NCBI GenBank assembly: GCA_046289975.1
Contig: JBKBUQ010000065.1
Coordinates: forward strand, 1-15,347
Length of the DNA stretch: 15,347 bases
Reading direction: 5' to 3'
Origin: UBA2798 sp046289975
GTDB lineage: Bacteria; Bacteroidota; Bacteroidia; Flavobacteriales_D; UBA2798
Shown here: positions 1 to 6,246 of the stretch, one piece after another
How positions within the stretch are numbered: the first letter of the stretch is position 1
Layout: every line of letters starts with the position of its first letter
Made by a program: the position numbers and the translations under genes
The notes under the pieces: generated by a model
What the model was told of the DNA's origin: nothing
The model's database searches: none
What the model saw: only the letters and a program-made list of their open reading frames with translations

Positions 1-1160
1 GTAATTACAACCTCATCAATACCCCAGTGGTCACAACATGTTCCCGATGAGCCAGATTGGAACCATTGAATAATTGTATGGTTAGTCATTGCGCCTGCGG
101 GAATAGTAAAGCAATAGTTCTGCCAGGTCGTAAATGCGGTAGCACCGCTAATACTCGGAGTTGTTGTACCGGGATTATTAGCTATGATGGTACCATTTGG
201 ATGAAAATAAGCCATCGAGGTAAAAGACTGACCACAATTCGTAGAATACTGAAGGTTGACCCCTTCATTGGGTAAGTCCGGGCCTTCACAGGGACTCGCT
301 CCTCCTTGCACAGCAAAACGTAAATTGAAACAAATTTGTCCACCACAAGTCAAATCAAGTTGAGATGTCTGAAGGGTACGCGGCGCAGCAGTTGTTGCAC
401 CCATCCACATGTGCGCACCGGTACCCGCTGGGCCATTCCCACAAGGATTGTTAAATTGTCCTGCAGGAGAAACTGACCAGCCCGGACCAGGAGTTCCAGA
501 ATTAAAATTACTTCCTAATTGTACAGTTGTTGAATTTCCAACTGCTGAAAGGTTCACGTTACCACCACCACAAGGAAGATTAATGATATTTGATGATGCT
601 GTTACAGTTGCATTCGTAATACCTGAACCAGGACATGGAGGACACGTAGAACATCCACCGCAGTCAACACCTGCTTCCTGACCATTCTGAATACCATCAG
701 TACAAGTAGGTGCGGCAACACAAGAAATGGTTGCTGCAAAACCCGCAGGAGTAACTGATCCATCAGAAGTAAAGCGAAGGGTGATACAACCATTGGCTGC
801 AGTTGAAACTACAGGGTTAGGCGCAGGCAAAACCGTACCTCCCATCGCAGGAATCAAAATAGGACCACCAGTGCCAATTCCGGAAAAAACAGTTAAACGG
901 TCACAACAAGCCTCCAAATTAAATGCTGTAAAATTTAACTGTATTAATGTCCCAGGAGTGCTTGGACAAATAGTAACTGTTATGTTTTGGTTATTCCCAT
1001 AGTTACCTCCAGGACCTCCTGAATCATAAATCGTACCCGAACAGGTATTGATAGTTGCATTATTGGATGCCGGAGCAGTTCCCATATTATAAGACTGACC
1101 GAAAGCATGTATTCCCCCGAACAGGAGAGAAACAAGCAATAAAAGTAGGTGCTTTTTCAT
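1..1160 (-). CDS. Secreted CUB plus jelly-roll (reelin-like) protein, 3' end beyond window
   Basis: I translated this by eye from an ATG at 1160; the frame stays open to base 1, giving 386 residues with the C-terminus missing. Residues 1-22 are a signal peptide (MKKHLLLLLVSLLF, ending HAFGQ). Residues about 40-147 look like a CUB domain: paired cysteines, the ACCDRLTVFSG core near residue 87, and the closing strand ending ATISC. Residues 152-177 are a cysteine-rich linker (CTDGIQNG...DCGGCSTCPPC), common between modules of large Bacteroidota exported proteins. Residues about 213-386 look like a reelin/MAM-type jelly roll, ending CCDHWGIDEVVI. CUB and jelly-roll domains usually bind protein or carbohydrate; no catalytic residues are visible. 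Proteins of this build normally continue into more repeats and a T9SS sorting tail, which would lie left of the window. The ATG is 19 bases after the stop of the upstream gene, so the two are probably co-transcribed. The gene call is firm; the ligand is unknown. Confidence 0.85.
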   Translation of the reverse strand, partial: MKKHLLLLLVSLLFGGIHAFGQSYNMGTAPASNNATINTCSGTIYDSGGPGGNYGNNQNITVTICPSTPGTLIQLNFTAFNLEACCDRLTVFSGIGTGGPILIPAMGGTVLPAPNPVVSTAANGCITLRFTSDGSVTPAGFAATISCVAAPTCTDGIQNGQEAGVDCGGCSTCPPCPGSGITNATVTASSNIINLPCGGGNVNLSAVGNSTTVQLGSNFNSGTPGPGWSVSPAGQFNNPCGNGPAGTGAHMWMGATTAAPRTLQTSQLDLTCGGQICFNLRFAVQGGASPCEGPDLPNEGVNLQYSTNCGQSFTSMAYFHPNGTIIANNPGTTTPSISGATAFTTWQNYCFTIPAGAMTNHTIIQWFQSGSSGTCCDHWGIDEVVI

Positions 1161-1179
1161 AAGGCGTTCTGTTAGGGGA

Positions 1180-1620
1180 TTATTCGTTAATTGGTGTAAT
1201 AATTATATTGTTGATTTCAAACTTGGTCAAAAGATCAGGGGTTTGAAATGCATTGAACTTTACAAAAATTTTGAGAGAGGAATCACCTGTTTCATCGCAT
1301 TTACCTTCAGTGGTGCCGTTGGCTGCTACCTTAATCTGCTTTTTCGATTCACCGTTAGGATCACTGGTACAAAGTCCACAATGACCATTGTACCAAAGCA
1401 GCTGTTCGTATTCAACGTAAACAGGCATACCCAATGTGTTTTCGAATTTCAGCAAAACATACTGCGCATCCGGAGCGATGTTAAAATCACAATCCACATA
1501 CTGGTAGTAGACTTTGATGCCCTTTTCAGCTTTGAGAAAAGTCCAGCCGGCTTTTTTGTTATCCTGAGCATTCACAGAGAATGCAACTAAAACAAACAGG
1601 AGTAGTAAAAAATTGCGCAT
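1180..1620 (-). CDS. Small secreted protein of unknown function with four cysteines
   Basis: This is a complete 146-residue protein starting at an ATG. Residues 1-19 form a clean signal peptide (MRNFLLLLFVLVAFSVNAQ), so the mature protein of about 127 residues should be in the periplasm or on the cell surface. Four cysteines remain (C44, C81, C84, C108); C81-G-L-C84 is a CXXC pair and two disulfides are possible. The middle alternates short hydrophobic strands with charged residues (YVLLKFENT, VYVEYEQLLWYNG, SLKIFVKF), which suggests a small beta-sandwich. I recall similar unnamed proteins with a WTFLK...GIKVYY opening and an EGKC motif in Flavobacteriales, but I know of no function. It has no sorting tail, membrane segment or lipobox. 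It sits just upstream of the CUB protein on the same strand, with a 19-base gap. Confidence 0.8.
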   Translation of the reverse strand: MRNFLLLLFVLVAFSVNAQDNKKAGWTFLKAEKGIKVYYQYVDCDFNIAPDAQYVLLKFENTLGMPVYVEYEQLLWYNGHCGLCTSDPNGESKKQIKVAANGTTEGKCDETGDSSLKIFVKFNAFQTPDLLTKFEINNIIITPINE

Positions 1621-1848
1621 AGAATTGGTTTTGATGAAAGACGTTGAATCTTCTTTTAGGTTGCCTGAAAATAAGGGTAAAACGAATTAATGTAGTGCTT
1701 CTACGATCCACCTATCCGGCAAGTTTCAGAAGACGATAAAAAACACTTCTGTTTTTCAGTCAATTACAAGAGAAAGCAAATTCTAATCTGTTTTAAAAAT
1801 AACCATTTATGGGTAAGCTGTTTTTCCACTTTGAGGGGGCAGCCCTCA
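1621..1848. other. Gap holding the out-of-frame end of a sorting domain and the likely leader of the small secreted gene
   Basis: No complete gene is present. The right part (about 1764-1848, minus strand) still codes in a shifted frame for the end of a T9SS sorting domain. That frame runs from about 1874 (AYYIRIDEG, then KVEKQLTHKW) to a TAA at 1764-1766. The left part should carry any promoter for the small secreted gene at 1620, but I see no good TAnnTTTG box. A weak imperfect hairpin near 1727-1755 is not followed by a T-run on the coding strand. Confidence 0.5.
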
Positions 1849-1935
1849 TCAATTCGAATGTAGTATGCAGGCCGAATATACCGCTGTCCTGCTGGTCAAT
1901 CGATAAATCATCAACGTGCTGCACCAGGTTTCAAG
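1764..1935 (-). pseudogene. Frameshifted remainder of the T9SS type A C-terminal sorting domain
   Basis: The minus strand here carries three consecutive pieces of one sorting domain in three frames. Frame 1 ends in FSQSLETW near 1922. The next piece, DDLSIDQQDSGIF (about 1915-1876), is in a second frame. AYYIRIDEG, then KVEKQLTHKW (about 1868-1803), is in the third frame. Together they fit the family pattern of an aspartate-leucine-serine strand, an SGIY turn, a YxIRI strand and a basic end. Each step behaves like one missing base (or two extra). I infer two separate indels; they may be real decay or assembly errors. Confidence 0.6.
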
Positions 1936-3567
1936 TGATTGGGAAAAATCCCCGCGAAATGAAGTTTCAACTATTTTTCTGCCGTCCATTAGAAAAACTT
2001 CGAGAGCTAATTGTTCGTCATTTGGATTGGAAATAGTCAATATCCCTTTATGAAATCTGACTTCAATTTTTTCAGAGAAATAATCTAAAACTATTTGTGC
2101 TTCCATTCGTGTCACCCCATCGTAATCAACCTGAAATAAGCGATAGAACACTTGACCATTTCTCAAATGATCATCTATTACGGAATAGATGTTTGGAAAA
2201 GAAGAATTTCCGGCACCTGTAACTCTGACTAATTCAGAAAAATCACTGCCATTTTCGGAATAATCAATAATGAAAAAATGGTTGTTATGTTCTGTTGCAG
2301 TTGACCAGTTTAAATTTCCCTTTCCGTTATTAACACTCCCAATGAAGTACAACAATTCAACGGGCAATGGATTACTCGCGCAAACAACATCAACAAAATT
2401 TGTCGTATTGTATGCGCGTCCTCTTGCAACATCAAAACTATTCCCGTTGATATTATCCGAACCGTATCGATAGGCATAAACACGATAGCAATAGGTTCCA
2501 TTGTCGTTTGCAGATAAATCGGTGTATGTATGAGTAGCTGAGGAAGTATTGTCTACATAAGCGATCACTTCACCTCCACCGGTAATTGTGGCTCCGACAC
2601 TATACGTAGTTCCATCAACAGGTGTACCGAATACTCCTACACTACTTCGTACGATCATGTAGCCTGTTGTATTATCTCCAGGAAGTGGGTCGGTTGCAGA
2701 ATTCCAGGAGAAAGTGAGGGCCGCTGTAGGATAGGTTGGTGAAGTTGATGCTGAAACAGTTTGTGCTGTCATTTGTGGTTCGCGGAGGGAACGCCAGTAA
2801 GTAGAATTGGGAGTTGAAGTTCCTCCACAAAAATTGGGTAATCCAAATGTCAGATTGGTACTATTGCGAGTCGTCCAGGTAGTTCCATCCTGTGGACTAT
2901 CAGTGCCATATTCACTCAACGAAGTGCCCGGGCAAACAAAAATTGCATCACCGGAACTTGCACTATTCTGATGATTTAACTTCGGTCCTGTAATTGCCGT
3001 CCAATCCGGTCCCGATGTTGACCTGTGAGCCAAAGCGTGAATATGAGTAGAAGAAGCATTCCTCAACTGAACTATGTCGCCAGTCCCCCCTATCGACATC
3101 GAAGAACCTGAGCTAAATGTTCCACCAGAAAAATAGGTTGAATTTTCCAATGCAAGCATCAAAAAACCATCTGATGGATCAATATCAATCAGATTTGGGG
3201 TTCCACCAGAATTATTTGTCCGATGGTATAAAATCAAAACAGTTCCTGCACGAAGATTTTGCCAAAATGCAATGCTTCGAAAAGTGATTGCAGTTTGCCA
3301 TGCTCCATGACTTCCCCCATTATCTCTAATTGTCCAACCTCGCATATCAACATTATCATCTATGATCAACAATTCAGTCCATTCATCCCCTTCATTTGCT
3401 GCATTAAAATATTGAGATACCACCACACTCTGCGCTTTTAAATACCCACCACTCAGCAAAAAAACCAATGCGAAAAAAAACAATAGCACAAAAAATCGGA
3501 ATAATTTGCGTTGCACATCTTGTACAGTATCACAACCACTAAAAAGAACTTGAAACATTCGCTCCAT
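1849..3567 (-). CDS. Exported lamin-tail/FN3-like protein with a broken T9SS type A sorting domain
   Basis: The frame encodes about 572 residues from an ATG at 3567, two bases after the stop of the upstream gene. A TTG at 3573 would overlap that gene, and a GTG at 3516 would give a more normal signal peptide. A long hydrophobic stretch (FFVLLFFFALVFLL, residues 25-38) ends at YLKAQ, so the protein is exported. Residues about 47-245 resemble a lamin-tail domain (SQYFNAANEGDEWTELLI, MRGWTIRDNGG, LRAGTVLILYH). Residues 262-392 resemble a fibronectin type III module (GTYCYRVYAYRYGS). From residue 401 comes the LPVELLYF...LNWSTATE segment that usually precedes the sorting tail. The tail begins normally (LTISNP, FLMDGRKIVE) but then loses its frame: the annotated end (SRTAVYSACILHSN) matches nothing in the family, while the expected residues occur in the two other frames downstream. 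The protein is probably no longer sorted by T9SS, unless the indels are sequence errors. No enzymatic residues are seen; the role is likely adhesive or structural. Confidence 0.8.
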   Translation of the reverse strand: MERMFQVLFSGCDTVQDVQRKLFRFFVLLFFFALVFLLSGGYLKAQSVVVSQYFNAANEGDEWTELLIIDDNVDMRGWTIRDNGGSHGAWQTAITFRSIAFWQNLRAGTVLILYHRTNNSGGTPNLIDIDPSDGFLMLALENSTYFSGGTFSSGSSMSIGGTGDIVQLRNASSTHIHALAHRSTSGPDWTAITGPKLNHQNSASSGDAIFVCPGTSLSEYGTDSPQDGTTWTTRNSTNLTFGLPNFCGGTSTPNSTYWRSLREPQMTAQTVSASTSPTYPTAALTFSWNSATDPLPGDNTTGYMIVRSSVGVFGTPVDGTTYSVGATITGGGEVIAYVDNTSSATHTYTDLSANDNGTYCYRVYAYRYGSDNINGNSFDVARGRAYNTTNFVDVVCASNPLPVELLYFIGSVNNGKGNLNWSTATEHNNHFFIIDYSENGSDFSELVRVTGAGNSSFPNIYSVIDDHLRNGQVFYRLFQVDYDGVTRMEAQIVLDYFSEKIEVRFHKGILTISNPNDEQLALEVFLMDGRKIVETSFRGDFSQSLETWCSTLMIYRLTSRTAVYSACILHSN

Positions 3568-3569
3568 AA

Positions 3570-5945
3570 TCAATTTCGAATTAATGTAATTGTACCTGAA
3601 TAGACTTGCGTCTTGCCTGAAACAGATACTGCTTTTACTATATAATAATAAACCCCTTCGGCAGCTTCACGCCCTAAAAATTCACCGTCCCAGTCCGTTT
3701 GTTTGGCATCATAAAGTAGAAGTGACACACCCCATCGGTTGAAAATTTCAATCTCCAACACACTGTAATTGTAACTCAGAATTTTAAAGCGATCATTCTG
3801 TCCATCGTCATTGGGTGAAAAAACATTGGGAATAAAAAGATAAAGCGAATCCTCGATCAATTCCTGAGCATAAACCCAAACAGTATCGGTTGCTATACAA
3901 CCATTGGGTGATGTTGCAATAAGTACAACATTGAAAGTCCCGGAGTCAGAAAACGTTTCCGAATACACCGCTCCACTACCCGATCCTCCGGTATTGCTTA
4001 TCCATGTGAAGCTTGCGCCGGGAGAATTTGTTGCTATGAAATTGCCTGCAAGGGGAACATCTCCCGAAAGAGAACCTGGTGAAATGGACGCAATAACCGT
4101 TTCAACCAAGACCAAAACCGGTCCGTTGGTAACTGTGCCACATGCATTACTTGCATTTACCGAATAGAATCCAGAGTTGCTAACCACATTTGTACTACCG
4201 ATAACTCCATTGCTCCAAGTAAGAACGCCTGTTCCGGTAGCCTGCAAGGTCGCCGACTGACCACTGCACAAAATAATTGTATCCGAAGTAGTAATTTGAA
4301 CTGTTGGAAATTCCAAAAGAGAAAGGATCAACGTATCATAAGCACTGCATCCGGAAATTGAAACGAAATAAATAACAGTATCAGATCCGAAAGCAGCCAA
4401 AGCTGGATCATATAATCCTGTTGATGGATTTGTAATTGCAGAACCCACCCAAACACCACCCGAAGGAGTTGCTGATAGATTTAGGACTGATGCGTTTTCA
4501 CAGATAGCTCCGGGATTATTGATTTGAGCAGCTCCCGCGTCGATAACAGTTATGCTTTGAACTGAAGATGATGAACACCCATTGCCATCTGTAAACTGGT
4601 AAGTAATAAAATGTGTACCGCTACCTGCTGCTGAGGGATCAAACATTGTTCCGCTTAGACCGTTTCCTGAAAACACACCTCCGGAGGGAGAAGCAAAAAG
4701 AGACAATGGAGAATCGTTAATGCAAATAGTGGGAGACAACGAAAAGGAAACAAGCGGATTGGAAAACACTTCTACTTCCACACTGTCGGAAACTGTTCCG
4801 CAAACGTTTGTTGAGCTCAGATAAACCATTCCGGAAACAGAAACGGAAATGGAAGAAGCAACAGCTCCGGTCGACCAACTGAAAGATGAAACTCCACCGG
4901 CCGATAAATTTACCGTAGCTCCACTGCAAAAACTTAAAGATCCATTTACCAGAATTTCAGGTTGTGGCAAGGGAGTAAGTTGAATAAGAACAGAGTCCTT
5001 TATCGGAAGTGAACATGTTCCGGAAACCTGAACATAGAGATAGAAATTTACTGCATCAGATACAGAAACAATATAGGAAGCAGACAATGCTGAAGCATTC
5101 AGAAAAACTCCATTTCCCCCGGTCCATTGTATCCCTTGCGAAAAACCGTCCACTATTGCGTTGATAGTAAGTGTATCGCCAATACAAGCATCAATATGTG
5201 TCAAAGAAATGTCAAGTGTTGTAGAAACAAAAGGCGCAGTACACCCCTCATTGACATAAGTGGGAGTACCTAAAAAATCAAAATCAACTCTTGATCCATC
5301 ATTTAGGGCTGCTGCTCCGCCATAGGTTCCGGATTGGTTGACTAAAAGTGCACGATCGTAGGTGACGATATCTGAACAAACCGGACTTGAAACACCAATG
5401 GTAAGAGTACGTAAGTTTGATGCCCCGGTTGGAGTGGTAGTGGCAGTTCCTGAATTATTATGGTTGGCAAAATGTCCCTGGAAATTTCCCGGATTCTGAA
5501 ATATCACATACAGTGTATCCTGTAACCCGGCAAAAGAATTCGCTCCTGTACACATATCGGTACTGGTGATCAACAATACACGCTTACCTGCAGGAATAAT
5601 TCCACCCGGAGGTTCCAGCAAACGTCCACACGGAGATTGTACTGTAGACTGAAGCGTAGCAACGAGAGAAGCCGTTGTTGCATTTGGTGTTGCTATACCC
5701 AAGAATGAATTGTTCGGCCAGGTCACGGTAAGGTTTCCAATTGGAATTGGTGAAGGCCCAACAATGAAACGAACCATTTCGTTTTTCCCTTCGCAACTGC
5801 AATTCGAACTGGCAGCAGAGGTACACCCGGCTCCCGGAACACAGGCATCAACAAGTATGCTTTCAATTTCCAGACATTGTGTTGGAATTTGTGCATTAAC
5901 AATACCGACGAAAAAAATTATCCAAGTAAAAAAAAGAGTCCGCAT
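3570..5945 (-). CDS. Large T9SS type B (CHU_C) surface protein with Ig-like and PKD repeats
   Basis: From the ATG at 5945 this is 791 residues. I prefer it to the GTG at 5978 because it opens directly with a signal peptide (MRTLFFTWIIFFVGIVNAQ). Residues 20-235 are an N-terminal module starting CLEIESILVDAC, with NEMVRFIVG and PAGKRVLLITS, related in appearance to lamin-tail domains of other CHU_C proteins. Ig-like modules follow: one divergent (243-323), then 327-393, 396-468, 470-544 and 546-614, several with a paired-cysteine, WSxG or PSGG pattern. Residues 620-695 look like a PKD domain. The end (702-791) is the gliding-motility-associated C-terminal domain: FIPNVFSPNDDGQNDRF, EIEIFNRWG, WDGEF, GVYYYIVKA, YSGTITLIR. 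That domain is a known T9SS type B export and anchoring signal. No catalytic site is visible; a surface adhesin or structural role is inferred. It heads the block, and its stop is two bases before the next ATG. Confidence 0.9.
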   Translation of the reverse strand: MRTLFFTWIIFFVGIVNAQIPTQCLEIESILVDACVPGAGCTSAASSNCSCEGKNEMVRFIVGPSPIPIGNLTVTWPNNSFLGIATPNATTASLVATLQSTVQSPCGRLLEPPGGIIPAGKRVLLITSTDMCTGANSFAGLQDTLYVIFQNPGNFQGHFANHNNSGTATTTPTGASNLRTLTIGVSSPVCSDIVTYDRALLVNQSGTYGGAAALNDGSRVDFDFLGTPTYVNEGCTAPFVSTTLDISLTHIDACIGDTLTINAIVDGFSQGIQWTGGNGVFLNASALSASYIVSVSDAVNFYLYVQVSGTCSLPIKDSVLIQLTPLPQPEILVNGSLSFCSGATVNLSAGGVSSFSWSTGAVASSISVSVSGMVYLSSTNVCGTVSDSVEVEVFSNPLVSFSLSPTICINDSPLSLFASPSGGVFSGNGLSGTMFDPSAAGSGTHFITYQFTDGNGCSSSSVQSITVIDAGAAQINNPGAICENASVLNLSATPSGGVWVGSAITNPSTGLYDPALAAFGSDTVIYFVSISGCSAYDTLILSLLEFPTVQITTSDTIILCSGQSATLQATGTGVLTWSNGVIGSTNVVSNSGFYSVNASNACGTVTNGPVLVLVETVIASISPGSLSGDVPLAGNFIATNSPGASFTWISNTGGSGSGAVYSETFSDSGTFNVVLIATSPNGCIATDTVWVYAQELIEDSLYLFIPNVFSPNDDGQNDRFKILSYNYSVLEIEIFNRWGVSLLLYDAKQTDWDGEFLGREAAEGVYYYIVKAVSVSGKTQVYSGTITLIRN
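3573..3842 (-). other. CHU_C gliding-motility-associated C-terminal domain
   Basis: This part of the large surface protein carries the family hallmarks in order: NVFSPNDDGQND, EIEIFNRWG, a tryptophan-aspartate-glycine turn (WDGEF) and the final GVYYYIVKA...YSGTITLIR strands. It is the segment recognised for T9SS export and surface attachment in type B cargo, and it is intact here, unlike the tail of the neighbouring gene. Confidence 0.88.
4104..4967 (-). repeat. Four Ig-like protein repeats in A-B-B-A order
   Basis: Two module types alternate in mirror order inside the large surface protein. Type A (4767-4967 and 4104-4310) has CSGxxxxL, a WSxG turn, SGxVYxSxxN or SGFYSVNASN, and an NxCGTV close. 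Type B (4542-4760 and 4314-4538) has an ICxNxSxLxL opening, SPSGGVF or TPSGGVW, a DPxxA turn and a GCSxxx close. The similarity is at protein level; I saw no long identical DNA stretch, so the duplications look old. Confidence 0.65.
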
Positions 5946-6043
5946 GCAAGTAGTTTTTGTAGCGGTTTCGGACTTCACTTTCGTGATCCTGTAGGATGTT
6001 CGCAGTGCAATATTAGCCCTTGAATGTTTCGCCGATCTTAAGC

Positions 6044-6051
6044 CAAAGTTA
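6044..6051 (-). promoter_or_regulatory. Candidate -7 box (TAACTTTG) for the surface-protein block
   Basis: The eight bases match the TAnnTTTG consensus used by the primary sigma factor of Bacteroidota. The position upstream of the first gene of the minus-strand block fits, and it would leave a leader of about 90 bases. No clear TTG -33 partner is present, and such short motifs arise by chance in AT-rich DNA. Confidence 0.35.
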
Positions 6052-6234
6052 TTTTCATTTAGACGATTTAAATACTGATATTCAATTGAAATATTTTTAA
6101 ACTATTGAGATTCAGCCTACCGAAAAGTTAATTTTTCACCCCAATCAGCTGCGCGAGAAAATCCGTTATTCTCAAATTAATCGTTTTTATTACACCTCTT
6201 TTACAGTTCGGTCCTTTTGATGAAATGGATAATG

Positions 6235-6242
6235 TATTTTTG
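6235..6242 (+). promoter_or_regulatory. Candidate -7 box (TATTTTTG) for the Pif1-like helicase
   Basis: The motif matches TAnnTTTG and ends 4 bases before the ATG at 6247. If used, transcription would begin at or just past the start codon, so the message would be leaderless or the real start later. The next in-frame methionine is about residue 101, beyond Walker A, so the annotated start is needed for function. Either the message is leaderless or this box is fortuitous. Confidence 0.3.
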
Positions 6243-6246
6243 ATTC

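Larger units (their letters stand above)
5979..6246. promoter_or_regulatory. Divergent promoter region between the surface-protein block and the Pif1-like helicase
   Basis: About 270 bases separate two outward-facing genes, so both need promoters here. On the minus strand TAACTTTG (6044-6051) matches the Bacteroidota -7 consensus TAnnTTTG and lies about 99 bases before the preferred ATG at 5945. On the plus strand TATTTTTG (6235-6242) matches and lies 4 bases before the helicase ATG. A TTG at 6217-6219 is only 15 bases upstream of that box, short for the -33 element, and no convincing -33 is seen for the other. The rest is AT-rich with no ORF. Confidence 0.4.

Noticed and set aside
1727..1755. 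Possible hairpin (CAGAAG ... CTTCTG) followed by a T-run on the plus strand
   Set aside because: The stem is short with a 13-base loop, and the T-run is on the wrong strand for the minus-strand genes that flank it.
3904..4167. Plus-strand ORF of 87 codons, and many similar ones opposite the surface-protein genes (such as 409-681 and 5710-5994)
   Set aside because: They lie antisense to long ORFs with clear domains, have low-complexity translations and no recognisable motif, and follow from the codon bias of the real gene.
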